Part shown: one piece after another, positions 23,793 to 32,748 of the stretch | Position numbering within the stretch: position 1 is the stretch's first letter | How the letters are laid out: every line of letters begins with the position of its first letter | DNA from: Candidatus Gastranaerophilales bacterium | GTDB taxonomy: Bacteria; Cyanobacteriota; Vampirovibrionia; Gastranaerophilales; Gastranaerophilaceae | DNA length: 64,000 bases | Assembly: GCA_944323625.1 (NCBI GenBank) | Contig: CALUTD010000007.1 | Coordinates: 1-64,000 of the forward strand | Direction: 5' to 3' | Notes under the pieces: generated by a model | Told to the model about the DNA's origin: nothing | Databases searched by the model: none | The model's input: the letters and a program-made list of their open reading frames with translations, nothing else | Position numbers and translations under genes: made by a program

Positions 23793-24586
23793 ATGTTAAT
23801 CAATAAAAACATTACTTCAATTACCCCCCCCCCGTAGCTTTTAGCAGGTCATTTACTCTCTCGGAAGTTTTAATTACCCTTGTTATTATAGGTATAATTG
23901 CAGCTATAACAATTTCTAATCTCTTAATATCTTTTCAGAAAAAAGAAACTGTATCTAAACTCCAAGCTGCTTATTCAATTGTATCTCAAGGGGCAAATAA
24001 AGCATTATTAGATTGGGGTAATATTGCCGATTGGGATTTATCACTTTCTACAAAAGATTACGGACAAAAATATATTAAACCTTATTTTTCTTTTGTAAAA
24101 GAATGTACCGAAATGTCTGACGGCTGCTGGGTAACAGACGGATTTAACGGATATTACGATTTAGCCGGCAATAAGATAACAACTTCAGTACCGTATTCTC
24201 TTGTTCTGAATAACGGTATGATTTTAGGTATAAACAAAATTAACAGAACAAATATTTTATCATACATAGTAGATATAAACGGCAGTAAAAAACCAAACAA
24301 ACTGGGACGTGATATTTTTTCATTTTATATATACAGTTCAAGTTTTTCCTTTTGTAATGGTGCAAAAATATATCCCGGTAAAGACGGGCTTTATCCGGGT
24401 GGAGCCCATGATTGCGGGCCTGCGCATGCATTTTTCTCCAGAAAAGAACTTTTAAGTACCAGTTTATTGAGAGGATGTAATAAAAAAGCAAGTGATGGCG
24501 GCGGTAATCGCCCCGGAGTCGGAACAGCTTGCGCGGCCGTAATTGCTATTGACGGCTGGCAAATAAAAGATGATTATCCTTGGTAA
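23793..24586 (+). CDS. Phase-variable pilin-like gene, OFF by frameshift at C10
   Basis: ATG 23793 opens a leader, MLINKNITSI-T, that enters a run of ten C (23824-23833). With ten C the frame reaches TAG at 23835 after Pro-Pro-Pro, giving a 14-residue peptide. With one more C (or two fewer) it continues as TPPPVAFSRS, then FTLSEVLITLVIIGIIAAIT, and stays open to TAA at 24586: about 264 residues. The downstream part has the VDINGSKKPNKLGRDIF loop, paired cysteines and the tail IAIDGWQIKDDYPW. There are no other stops, so the defect is only tract length. The 474-bp ORF from 24113 is the tail of this gene, not a separate one. Confidence 0.85.
23824..23833. repeat. G10 box (minus strand GCTAC-G10-TAATT) in pilin leader
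   Basis: Ten C on the plus strand. On the complementary strand it reads GCTACGGGGGGGGGGTAATT, the same box as at 34191 and 35733. It lies at codons 11-14 of the 23793 gene. Confidence 0.95.
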
Positions 24587-24638
24587 GTAAACAATTATTA
24601 AATAATTCTTGTTTATTCATATAAATTATAATCAAGAC

Positions 24639-24655
24639 TACCGGCTAAGCCGGTA
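24639..24655. repeat. Short GC-rich hairpin (TACCGGC-TAA-GCCGGTA)
   Basis: 7-bp perfect stem in AT-rich DNA between the pilin-like gene and the next gene. It has no T tail. It resembles the ACCGGC/GCCGGT stems in the 8217 repeat. Confidence 0.5.
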
Positions 24656-24744
24656 ATCTGAAAACAAAATAAGAATAATTTATAAAGTTGTAAAATGTAT
24701 ATTAAAAGATTAAAGAAATAAAAGATTTTTGATATAATATTTGT

Positions 24745-25425
24745 ATGAAAAAGTTTATATTATTAATAATTTTTGTGATATTAACAGTATTTACGCTGCC
24801 CTCGAAAGCGGACATAATACCATTGAGTACAAAAAGCATAAAATATTACGGAATTGGGGTTTTAAATATGCCTCAAAACTATAAGGTATATCAGTATCCG
24901 TATTTTGATTCAAAAGTTCTACGAGAAGTAAATTACGAAAATATAAAAAAGTCTGCAATTGTTAATTCTATAGATATGCGAAAAGTATCTTATGTTGCGT
25001 ATGTTCCATCTAATAATGTTGCGCTTTTAGCTGTAGACTTAAATCCCGGAAATAATTGGTACAGCGTATTTTTAAATCAGAAAACCGGCGAAACCGGCTG
25101 GGTATATACAGAAGATGAAAGTGCATTTCTTACATACAGAGGATTGTTTTATAAATATGGGAAACAATACGGAATAAGGTTCTTTAATGATTTAACAAAA
25201 GAAGAAAAAGTACTTTATTCAAAAGAAGATAAATCTTCTCAGGTACTTGAAGAATTAACATATCCGCAATTTGTAAATTTTACGGTAATACGCGGTAATT
25301 GGTTGTTAGCGGTTGTAAATGACAACATGTCACCTCATGCAAAAGTAGGCTGGTTTAACTGGCGTAATGATGACGGAACATTAAATATGTTCCCGAATTT
25401 TAAAGAGCAGCCGACTTCGCATTAA
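24745..25425 (+). CDS. Secreted protein with SH3-like domains, hypothetical
   Basis: 226 residues. A clear signal peptide (MKKFILLIIFVILTVFTLPSKA) is followed by two beta-rich segments. Residues 40-130 (NMPQNYKVYQYPYFDSKVLREV, then GNNWYSVFLNQKTGETGWVYTED) and 150-215 (KVLYSKEDKSSQVLEEL, NWLLAVVNDNMSPHAKVGWFNW) look like bacterial SH3 repeats (opening ...vy..p...skvl, closing GWv). Such proteins often bind the cell wall. No catalytic domain is present. Its nearest neighbours are a pilin-like gene and a small hypothetical. Confidence 0.75.
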   Translation: MKKFILLIIFVILTVFTLPSKADIIPLSTKSIKYYGIGVLNMPQNYKVYQYPYFDSKVLREVNYENIKKSAIVNSIDMRKVSYVAYVPSNNVALLAVDLNPGNNWYSVFLNQKTGETGWVYTEDESAFLTYRGLFYKYGKQYGIRFFNDLTKEEKVLYSKEDKSSQVLEELTYPQFVNFTVIRGNWLLAVVNDNMSPHAKVGWFNWRNDDGTLNMFPNFKEQPTSH

Positions 25426-25429
25426 TTTA

Positions 25430-25696
25430 TCAGTTATTATCTTTATTATGTTCCGGTAAAGATGCCGCATATTCTGCAAGTATTCTTGCTATATCCGAGC
25501 CTTTAATTACTACTTCCAAAATTAATTGAACATTTATAAGTATTTTATCGGTATATTCAAGCTCATCAGTATCAAAAATTTCAAATTCAAGGAAATCATA
25601 ACCAACATAATTTATTCTTCCGTAGCCTTCGGAAGAGCCCCATTTCATAAAAACCAACTGTCTTTCAAATAATTTTAATTTATCTGCCAATCTCAT
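25430..25696 (-). CDS. Small hypothetical protein (88 aa)
   Basis: Soluble 88-residue protein, beta-rich in the middle (GRINYVGYDFLEFEIFDTDELEY) with a helical C-terminus (IARILAEYAASLPEH). A good start context places ATG at 25696. It is convergent with the SH3-like gene (4-bp gap). The fold could be Sm/LSm-like, but this is a guess from strand pattern and no family was recognised. Confidence 0.65.
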   Translation of the reverse strand: MRLADKLKLFERQLVFMKWGSSEGYGRINYVGYDFLEFEIFDTDELEYTDKILINVQLILEVVIKGSDIARILAEYAASLPEHNKDNN

Positions 25697-25817
25697 TTAA
25701 GTAGTTTCTCCCTATATTTAATTATAATAATGTTTTGGTACATTTTGTCAATTGTATAACATAAGAAACTAAACAAAAATTTTCAATAGCTGTGTTATGC
25801 AAAAAAATATTGTTAAT

Positions 25818-26603
25818 TTAATCCATATATTTTAAATTTGAGCTTATTCTATAATCTGCCTCTGTTGTACTTTTAATATCTTCTAAAGAAAATAAAGGAT
25901 TAATTTCTGTTAAAACAAGCCCCTCTTTTGTTACTTGAAAAACACATTTTTCAGTAATAATCATATTGGCCTCGCGATATGCAGTAAGAGGAAGAGTACA
26001 TTTCTTAACAATTTTTATTTCATTTTTAGATGTATGAGTCATTGCAACAATGACTTTTTTAGAACCTACAATTAAATCCATAGAACCGCCTATACCGGGA
26101 ACAAACTTGCCCGGTATCTGCCAGCTTGCAATACTTCCTTCTTCATCCACTTGAAGAGCCCCTAAAACAACCGCATCAATATGTCCTCCGCGCATTATTG
26201 TAAATGCTGTTTGAGAGTCATAAAAACATGCACCCTTTACCGTTTGTACATATGTGCCTCCGGCATTTACAATTTTTGTATCATAATCAGGTCCTTCCTG
26301 ATCTTTTCCAAGGCCCAATATACCATTTTCCGATTGAAAAATAATATTCATATCCTCAGAAACATAGTTTGCCGCTTCTGTCGGAAGCCCTATACCTAAA
26401 GTTACAATATCATTTTCTTTAAATTCTTTTGCCACTCTTTTAGCTATAATTTTTTTTATTTCATCTTTTGAAAGCTGCAATGTATCGCAGCCGGATTTTT
26501 CACATATACTGCAAGGAGAAAATGATTTTTCTTTTAATGCAAAATTCGGTTTATTATTCGTATTTGCTTCAAATCTGTCTTTAAGATTAGATTTTACTGC
26601 CAT
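25818..26603 (-). CDS. 3-oxoacid CoA-transferase, subunit B
   Basis: 261 residues. The catalytic Glu lies in IIFQSENGILGLG, and the family opening KKIIAKRVAKEFKENDIVTLGIGLPTEAANYV begins at about residue 49. It transfers CoA between acyl donors (acetoacetate/succinate or butyrate/acetate type; the substrate cannot be set from sequence). About 48 residues precede the normal start and carry CSICEKSGC, absent from usual ScoB/AtoA proteins. The RBS (AAAGGAGAA) lies in the last codons of subunit A, so the two subunits are translationally coupled. Confidence 0.9.
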   Translation of the reverse strand: MAVKSNLKDRFEANTNNKPNFALKEKSFSPCSICEKSGCDTLQLSKDEIKKIIAKRVAKEFKENDIVTLGIGLPTEAANYVSEDMNIIFQSENGILGLGKDQEGPDYDTKIVNAGGTYVQTVKGACFYDSQTAFTIMRGGHIDAVVLGALQVDEEGSIASWQIPGKFVPGIGGSMDLIVGSKKVIVAMTHTSKNEIKIVKKCTLPLTAYREANMIITEKCVFQVTKEGLVLTEINPLFSLEDIKSTTEADYRISSNLKYMD

Positions 26604-27254
26604 TTAATTTGTTCTCCTTTCAACAATATAATCAATGAAGATACCGGGAATTATGACCTCGTTAGGGTCAATGTAATCTACAATTTCATCTGCTTGAACT
26701 ATAACTGTTTCTGCTGCAGTAGCCATTGCAGGGTTAAAATTTCTTGTTGTTCCTTTAAAGACGACATTTCCGTATCTATCGGCTTTTGTACCGTAAATAA
26801 TCGCGAAATCCGCCCCCAATGGTTCTTCAAATATATATTTTTTATCTTTTATTTGAATAATTTGTTTTCCTTCTTCAAGAATTGTTCCTATCCCTGTCGG
26901 AGTAAGAACTCCGCCGAGCCCCGAACCTTTTGCGTGTATTTTTTCTATTAATGTTCCCATCGGATAAATTTCTACATCAAGTTGGCCCGACAACATTTTT
27001 TGTCCTGTTATAGGATTTGTTCCTATATGACTTGCAATAACTTTTTTTACAAGTCCGTTCTTAATTAATTTACCTTTGTCTGCATCTTGAAATGAAGTAT
27101 CATTGCATATTAAAGTTAAATTGCCAATATTTAATTTAACTATTTCATCAATAATATTATCGGGTACACCGCAACTTAAAAACCCACCGACCATAATTGT
27201 CGATCCTTCTTTGATTAATTGCGCGGCTTCTTTTGGAGTTATTATTTTCTTCAA
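26604..27254 (-). CDS. 3-oxoacid CoA-transferase, subunit A
   Basis: 216 residues, TTG start at 27254. Family motifs are KEGSTIMVGGFLSCGVPDNIID, the oxyanion-loop GSGLGGVLTPTGIGT and ADFAIIYGTKADRYGNVVF. It forms a heteromeric enzyme with the downstream subunit B. The pair may serve ketone-body or short-chain fatty acid activation in a fermentative metabolism. No thiolase or dehydrogenase partner lies nearby. Confidence 0.92.
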   Translation of the reverse strand: MKKIITPKEAAQLIKEGSTIMVGGFLSCGVPDNIIDEIVKLNIGNLTLICNDTSFQDADKGKLIKNGLVKKVIASHIGTNPITGQKMLSGQLDVEIYPMGTLIEKIHAKGSGLGGVLTPTGIGTILEEGKQIIQIKDKKYIFEEPLGADFAIIYGTKADRYGNVVFKGTTRNFNPAMATAAETVIVQADEIVDYIDPNEVIIPGIFIDYIVERRTN

Positions 27255-27424
27255 ATGTTTATCTCTTTTATGGTTGCTACAATGATAATAGTAGCATAGA
27301 ATAACTTATTTTTAAATTATTTTTTATAATTTTAATTAAAAATAAAATCATTATTTTGTATGATAACAAATTATTGTAATTTTTGTATATTAAACAAATA
27401 AATAGAATATTTGTTTGGGGAAAT

Positions 27425-28297
27425 ATGGGGAAAATTAATACCAAAAAAGTTAAAATTCAAGAAATTAAACCTGATTTACGAGTTGTAAAAAAGGTTAAAA
27501 CAAAACCGTACAGTGATATTGATTTAAATAACTGGCGCGAATATCCTGAAGTTAAAACTGATACCTGGTGGGAATTTGCATCAAGAGATAATACCCATGG
27601 TCATTCTAATGAGTATCATGGTAATTATATTCCTCAAATTGCAAGACAGTTATATGAAAGATTCACTAAAAAAGGTGATGTCGTTTTGGATTTATTTTTA
27701 GGTTCCGGAACTTCTGCTATTGAAGCACTAAATATGGAAAGAAGATGTATCGGTGTTGAATTAAAATCCGAACAGGTTGAAATTGTTAGTAATAAGTTTT
27801 CTCAGAAAGAACTTGTAACTGATGTAAATTTAATTTGCCATGACAGTGCAGATGAAAAAGTAAAAGAAAAAATTCAGGCAAGACTTGATGTTATGAGGCG
27901 CGATAAGGCTCAATTTTTAGTTCTTCATCCGCCTTATGACGATATTATTAAATTTTCAGATAAGAAAGAAGATTTATCAAATTGCGCAACTACGGAAGAA
28001 TTCTATAATTTGTTTAAAAAAGTAGCCCAAAACGGTTATGATATGTTAGAAAAAGGCAGATTTGCAGCCTTAATAATAGGTGACAAATATGCAAACGGTG
28101 AAATAGTTACTTTAAGCTCTGATTGTGCAAATAAAATGCGTGAAATAGGGTTTAAAATGAAAGCCGTAATTGTTAAAAATATGGAAGGCAATGAAAGAAC
28201 AAAAGGCAAAAATGCGAATCTATGGCGCTATAGGGCTTTAAACGGAGGCTTTTACATTTTTAAGCACGAATATATTTATGTATTCCAAAAAGTTTAG
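27425..28297 (+). CDS. Orphan DNA methyltransferase (N6_N4 type)
   Basis: 290 residues from ATG 27425 (GGGG just upstream; the longer frame from TTG 27383 has no RBS). The SAM-binding motif I is VVLDLFLGSGTSAIEAL, followed by GVELKSEQ, and the catalytic motif IV is FLVLHPPYDDI, in the order I before IV. The N-terminal WWEFASRDNTHGHSNEYHGNYIPQIARQL belongs to the family's motif X-like region. It methylates adenine N6 or cytosine N4 in DNA; which one cannot be decided. No restriction endonuclease or specificity subunit is nearby, so it may be a regulatory orphan or part of a larger system elsewhere. Confidence 0.83.
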   Translation: MGKINTKKVKIQEIKPDLRVVKKVKTKPYSDIDLNNWREYPEVKTDTWWEFASRDNTHGHSNEYHGNYIPQIARQLYERFTKKGDVVLDLFLGSGTSAIEALNMERRCIGVELKSEQVEIVSNKFSQKELVTDVNLICHDSADEKVKEKIQARLDVMRRDKAQFLVLHPPYDDIIKFSDKKEDLSNCATTEEFYNLFKKVAQNGYDMLEKGRFAALIIGDKYANGEIVTLSSDCANKMREIGFKMKAVIVKNMEGNERTKGKNANLWRYRALNGGFYIFKHEYIYVFQKV

Positions 28298-28378
28298 CTG
28301 TAACAGAGCAGGTATACTTTTTGCTTCTTGTTAGTATGTAATCGAATTATGTAGCTTTTTATAATACTAATTCGCTAT

Positions 28379-28639
28379 CTATATAAAATTCTTAATTTCT
28401 TGTTGAAGTTCAGTTGATATGTCAGATTTTAAATAATATTCTATTCTTTTTTTTCTGAATGTATTTTCAATACAATCATGATTTTTACAAATGTAAACGG
28501 AACGACCAAGGGTTTTTGAATCATTATTTATTTTTAATACACCTGTTAAATGGTCTTTCGTTATACGAATTAAATCTTCTTTAGACTTTATTGTTTTGCA
28601 AAAAACACATTGTCGTTTAAACTTTTTATTCTTACTCAA
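28379..28639 (-). CDS. ylxR: YlxR (DUF448) family protein
   Basis: 86 residues with the family pattern RQCVFCKTIKSKEDLIRI and GRSVYICKNHDCIENTFRKKR. It is a small basic nucleic-acid-binding protein, normally between nusA and infB. Here it is the last gene of the glyA-def-fmt operon, and its start overlaps the stop of the PurD-like gene (ATGA). A regulatory role for YlxR has been reported in some bacteria. Confidence 0.92.
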   Translation of the reverse strand: MSKNKKFKRQCVFCKTIKSKEDLIRITKDHLTGVLKINNDSKTLGRSVYICKNHDCIENTFRKKRIEYYLKSDISTELQQEIKNFI

Positions 28640-29799
28640 ATTCTTACTTCCTTTTGTTCATCATCATTAATTAGGGAATTAAAGAATTTTTCGCTGCATT
28701 TATCTTGTATTTCATTATAAAGATAAGTTTTAGCTCTATTTAAAGTTGATGCAGTCGAAGTAAATATGTAATTTTGTTTATCTTCTGATTCCAATAATTC
28801 AGTATCTTCTTCAAAATTATCTAGAATTATGTTTTTTTTATTTATCGCAAGAGTATATGAAAAATCATCAAAGAAGTCCAAATTCCTATCAGGCAGAGAA
28901 GAATTTCCTGCTTCTATCATAAGTGAAAGCAAATCATCATTAAAAATTGATAAAAATGCCTGAAAATCATAACTCTGAAATCCATTATATAATTCCAAAA
29001 TATAAAAATTGTTATTAACAAATTTTGTCTTCAAGCCGATTATTCCAATATAAGAATTAGAATACTGCTTTATATCATCAAGTAACGGATATATAACTTT
29101 ATTAAGGATAGTGCTTATTGTATTAAAAGATACTTTCTCGCTCGGTGCTATTATTTTTGTGAATCCGTTTTCTTCCGTACGTTCTAATGCTATAAGCGGA
29201 TAAGCATTATAGCCATCAGTTATAAAGTATATATATATAGGTCTTGAATCAATATAATTTTCAATAATTATCTTGTCATTACCATTTTCAAATAGTTTTT
29301 GGATTCCTTTTTTTGCTTTTAAGAAAGTATCAAAAACTTCGCTTTCTCGTGAAATAATAGTTAAATCATTTTGTATAACAAGAGGATATTTAGATTTTCT
29401 TATATAGTCAAAAGCAAGATTTTCACGGTCAAAAATACCAAATTTAGGCGTATTTATTTTTAATTTATACATTATTTTTTTAGCTACACTTGTAAGATAT
29501 GTTATTCTTGCAGATTCAGAAAACGGTGCAAAAATCGAAAAGCCTTCTTTATGCAGCACATCTGCTATCCCGTTAATAATTGCTATAGGAGAAGTTGCAA
29601 TCGTAAATTCTATTTGATTATATTTTATAAAATCACAAATAGATGCAATATCATTTTCTTTTATGTTAATAGGAATATATTCCCCATTTTCATGAGGAAC
29701 ATTTGTTGTAACATAAATATCATTTTGTTCATTCTGTCTTTTTAAATACTGAGCAAGTAAAACAGCATTTAAATCCGAACCTGCAATTAATATATTCAT
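28636..29799 (-). CDS. PurD-like ATP-grasp protein, probably catalytically degenerate
   Basis: 387 residues with the overall phosphoribosylamine-glycine ligase layout: N domain MNILIAGSDLNAVLLAQYL, ATSPIAIINGIADVLHKEGFSIFAPFSESARITYLTSVAKKIM, then an ATP-grasp region. The active-site blocks are eroded. PurD's VVKADGLAAGKGV is VIQNDLTIISRES, GPNTGGMGAYSPAP becomes ENGFTKIIAPSE, and metal-binding EFNxRFGDPETQ becomes ELYNGFQSYDFQ. The fold is kept but glycine and metal ligands are lost, so a pseudoenzyme or a changed substrate is likely. It is translationally coupled to aroH upstream and ylxR downstream. Confidence 0.75.
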   Translation of the reverse strand: MNILIAGSDLNAVLLAQYLKRQNEQNDIYVTTNVPHENGEYIPINIKENDIASICDFIKYNQIEFTIATSPIAIINGIADVLHKEGFSIFAPFSESARITYLTSVAKKIMYKLKINTPKFGIFDRENLAFDYIRKSKYPLVIQNDLTIISRESEVFDTFLKAKKGIQKLFENGNDKIIIENYIDSRPIYIYFITDGYNAYPLIALERTEENGFTKIIAPSEKVSFNTISTILNKVIYPLLDDIKQYSNSYIGIIGLKTKFVNNNFYILELYNGFQSYDFQAFLSIFNDDLLSLMIEAGNSSLPDRNLDFFDDFSYTLAINKKNIILDNFEEDTELLESEDKQNYIFTSTASTLNRAKTYLYNEIQDKCSEKFFNSLINDDEQKEVRI

Positions 29800-30167
29800 A
29801 CTTGTGTTATATCTTTTCTTAAAACCTGAGCCCCTTTTAAATATACATGGTTTATATCACTTTGTGCAAGGTTTGTATTTATAACAATAAGAATTCTTAA
29901 GCATTTTGTTATTGAATTTTCTATTTTCATCTCGTTCATACAAACCATTGGAACCTCTGCCCAATCTTTAAATTCTTCCCTTGCTATTTTTGCAGGATAT
30001 ATACAATTTATGTCATCCGTCAAGGTAAAGATAACATGCGAAATATCTTTATTTTCAAAATTATTCCTGTTTTTAATTTCGGAAATAAGACTTACTACAG
30101 ATGTTCTTACGGCATTTTGTGTATTACTGTCAATAGTAATTGCGCCTCTTATACCTCTTTGATACAT
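29796..30167 (-). CDS. aroH: Chorismate mutase, AroH class
   Basis: 123 residues, the usual size of the trimeric AroH type. MYQRGIRGAITIDSNTQNAV, FTLTDDINCIYPAKIAREE, VPMVCMNEM, the Arg of CLRILI and HVYLKGAQVLR match the Bacillus AroH fold and active-site residues. It converts chorismate to prephenate for Phe/Tyr synthesis. The RBS (GGAGAAG) lies inside fmt, with which it overlaps by 19 bp. Confidence 0.92.
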   Translation of the reverse strand: MYQRGIRGAITIDSNTQNAVRTSVVSLISEIKNRNNFENKDISHVIFTLTDDINCIYPAKIAREEFKDWAEVPMVCMNEMKIENSITKCLRILIVINTNLAQSDINHVYLKGAQVLRKDITQV

Positions 30168-31111
30168 ATTTCTTCTCCAAATTTCATATCAGGTTTTATT
30201 TTAGCCCCATTTGCGAAGTCAAAAGCATTCATGGCCCCTTTACTTTCAGGTTTGACTTTTGTTATAAGCACACAGCCATTTTTTGCGGCAACTTTTATTC
30301 CGTCTTTTGAAACGCTTAATATTTTTGAACATTCACAATCAACATGTTCATTTATTACTTTTGATTCAATAATCTTGAACATTTTATTGTTAAAAAAAGT
30401 ATAAGCACAAGGGAAATCAACCATTGAACGAATTTGATTATGTATTTCAATTGCAGTTCTGTTCCAATCTATTAAACCGTCAGCCTTACTGAACTTTGCG
30501 GCAAATGTTACAAATTCTTCTTCTTGTTTTTTTGGCGTTAATGTTTTGTTATAAAGTCCTTTTAATGTGGAACATAAAAGCGCAGGTGATTTTTCGCTTA
30601 TTATCTCTTTTAATTCAATATCATTCATATTATCAGTAATATTAATTTCACAAGTTTCACAAATATCACCGGCATCTAATGCCAAGACCGTAAGCATTGT
30701 AGTTATTCCTGTTTTTTTATCTCCGTTATATAAACATCTTTGTATCGGGTTTGCCCCTCTGTATTTAGGAAGTAAAGAAGCATGAAGATTTACGGTCGCT
30801 ATTTTGGGGATATCAAGCACTTCTTGCGAAAGAATTTGTCCGAATGCAAAGGTTACAAAAAAATCCGGATTTAATTCTTTTAATTTGTTTTTTAATTCTT
30901 CATCTTTGCTTATTTTTTCAGTTTGAAAACATGGAATATTATTTTCAAGTGCAAAAACTTTAACAGGGGGAGGAGTAAGTTTATTCCCTCTGCCTTTTTG
31001 TCTGTCGGGCTGCGTTACGACTGCCGAAACATTTATTTCTTTATTATTATTAAGTTCTTCTAAGCTTTTAACTGAGATTTCGGGAGTTGCCATATAAACT
31101 ATATTAATCAA
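30149..31111 (-). CDS. fmt: Methionyl-tRNA formyltransferase
   Basis: About 320 residues. I choose the TTG at 31111 because GGAGG lies nine bases upstream and the product then begins MINIVYMATPEISVKSLEEL, the family N-terminus. The longer frame to 31168 runs through the end of def. Formyl-transfer motifs are VNLHASLLPKYRGANPIQRC and GITTMLTVLALDAGDI. The C-terminal tRNA-binding domain includes QIRSMVDFPCAYTFFN. It formylates initiator Met-tRNA. It follows def with an 8-bp overlap, the classic def-fmt pair. Confidence 0.93.
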   Translation of the reverse strand: MINIVYMATPEISVKSLEELNNNKEINVSAVVTQPDRQKGRGNKLTPPPVKVFALENNIPCFQTEKISKDEELKNKLKELNPDFFVTFAFGQILSQEVLDIPKIATVNLHASLLPKYRGANPIQRCLYNGDKKTGITTMLTVLALDAGDICETCEINITDNMNDIELKEIISEKSPALLCSTLKGLYNKTLTPKKQEEEFVTFAAKFSKADGLIDWNRTAIEIHNQIRSMVDFPCAYTFFNNKMFKIIESKVINEHVDCECSKILSVSKDGIKVAAKNGCVLITKVKPESKGAMNAFDFANGAKIKPDMKFGEEICIKEV

Positions 31112-31694
31112 CAGGTTTTTCCTCCGATTGCGGATTGTTTTGTATTTCTTCTTCAAGGTCTTTTTCATCTAAAAGGTAATTTGAGTCAACAGGCGGCAAA
31201 CCTTTTTCAGCAAGTATTCTATCTGCTTCAAAACGATTTCTGCAATGATCTATAAATAATACTCCGTCAAGATGGTCAAATTCATGTTGAATTGCTCTGG
31301 CTAAAAGACTTCCTTCTCCGGCTTCAAGTATAAACGGTTTACCCTTTATATTTAAAGCCTTAACTTTTACGTATTTATATCTTCTTACATTTGTATATGC
31401 TTCAGGGAAACTCAAACAACCTTCATAAGAGTTAATTGCGCCTTCTTTTTTTAATATTTTAGGGTTAATAAACGTAATAGGGTTCATTGTTTTTGGATCT
31501 GTTCCGACATCTATAACAAAGACACGAAGATTTTCACCGATTTGAGGTGCTGCAAGTCCGACTCCGTTTAATTCATACAGAGTATCATACAAATCCTCAA
31601 CTAACATCTGAACTTTTTTAGATATTTTATGAACTTCTTTTGATTTTTCTCTTAAAGACGGAGTTCCATACTTAACTATTTTTCTTATTGCCAT
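31104..31694 (-). CDS. def: Peptide deformylase
   Basis: 196 residues with all three motifs: GVGLAAPQIG, EGCLSFPE and the metal-binding QHEFDHLDG. It removes the N-formyl group from nascent proteins. The C-terminus (about 25 residues, LEEEIQNNPQSEEKPVD) is a charged tail beyond the core fold. It is encoded just upstream of fmt. Confidence 0.96.
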   Translation of the reverse strand: MAIRKIVKYGTPSLREKSKEVHKISKKVQMLVEDLYDTLYELNGVGLAAPQIGENLRVFVIDVGTDPKTMNPITFINPKILKKEGAINSYEGCLSFPEAYTNVRRYKYVKVKALNIKGKPFILEAGEGSLLARAIQHEFDHLDGVLFIDHCRNRFEADRILAEKGLPPVDSNYLLDEKDLEEEIQNNPQSEEKPVD

Positions 31695-31696
31695 AT

Positions 31697-32746
31697 TTAT
31701 TTCCCTTCACCAATTTTGGCATATCTGTTTAATATTATCATTATAGCAGATATTATGACAGCATACAGAAAATATTTTGTAGTATCCGATGCTGCAAGGT
31801 ATGTTGCCAATAATCCCATTAATATTGAAAATATAACGAGCACAAACACAGCCTGATTTTGAGACAAACCTATTTTCAGCAGTTTATGATGTATATGCCC
31901 GGCATCTGCAACAAAAGGAGAAATTCCTTTTATGATTCTTCTTAGCGAAGAATATGTTATATCAATAATCGGAACAGCAAGTATTAAGAGAGGAACATAC
32001 ATTTTTAAATCCGTTGATTTCATCTGAAACATTATAGATAGAGCAGCAAGTAAAAAACCTGCGAACAGTGCCCCAGAATCTCCCATAAATATTTTTGCGG
32101 GATGAAAATTATAAGTTAAAAACCCGAGCATTGATCCCGCCAAAATAAAAGCTATTAAACTGCTTACATTATCGGCCGGAACAAGTGCAATAGCAAGCAA
32201 GCCCAAAGAAACCGAACTTACCGTTATTACAGAACCTGCAAGCCCGTCAACTCCATCAATAAAATTAACGGCATTACTTATTCCGACAATCCAAGCTATA
32301 GTTCCCAAATATGACAGAACCGGAGGAATACTCCATAAACCGTAAAACGGGATATAAATACTCGTAATTTTTACTCCGAGGAAAAACACAATTGAAGCAA
32401 TAGTTATTTGTATTACAAATTTAAATTTTGCCTCAAGCCCATATATATCATCTATTAATCCGAGCAAAAACATAAGCGAACTGCCTAAAAGTAAACCTGA
32501 TAGTAATGAACGGTGAGGATAATAACTTAATAAAATAAGAGCAAAAAATGATAATATAGTGCATACCCAAATTGACACACCCCCTAACCTTGGAATTGGA
32601 TGAGAGTGTATCTTCCTTTTTCCGGGATTATCCATTAATCCTTTTTTTTCAGAATAATGTATTATCAAAGGAACTATAAACAGACCTAAAATAAAAGCTA
32701 TTACTGTTCCTATTATATTTGCTTCGGATAATTGAAGAAAAGTCAT
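31697..32746 (-). CDS. Polyprenyl-phosphate GlcNAc-1-phosphate transferase (GT4, WecA/TagO-like)
   Basis: 349 residues with about ten membrane helices. Conserved cytoplasmic motifs are GKRKIHSHPIPRLGG, LGLIDDIYGL (the DD pair), NAVNFIDGVDGLAG, FHPAKIFMGDSGAL and the C-terminal AGHIHHKLL. This pattern fits the WecA/TagO/RgpG branch, not MraY. It starts polymer or O-antigen synthesis by moving GlcNAc-1-P onto undecaprenyl phosphate. It is placed between glyA (2-bp gap) and def (2-bp gap). Confidence 0.92.
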   Translation of the reverse strand: MTFLQLSEANIIGTVIAFILGLFIVPLIIHYSEKKGLMDNPGKRKIHSHPIPRLGGVSIWVCTILSFFALILLSYYPHRSLLSGLLLGSSLMFLLGLIDDIYGLEAKFKFVIQITIASIVFFLGVKITSIYIPFYGLWSIPPVLSYLGTIAWIVGISNAVNFIDGVDGLAGSVITVSSVSLGLLAIALVPADNVSSLIAFILAGSMLGFLTYNFHPAKIFMGDSGALFAGFLLAALSIMFQMKSTDLKMYVPLLILAVPIIDITYSSLRRIIKGISPFVADAGHIHHKLLKIGLSQNQAVFVLVIFSILMGLLATYLAASDTTKYFLYAVIISAIMIILNRYAKIGEGK

Positions 32747-32748
32747 AA

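Noticed and set aside
24113-24586. Separate 157-residue gene starting at 24113
   Set aside because: It is the in-frame tail of the frameshifted pilin-like gene that begins at 23793; no RBS precedes 24113.
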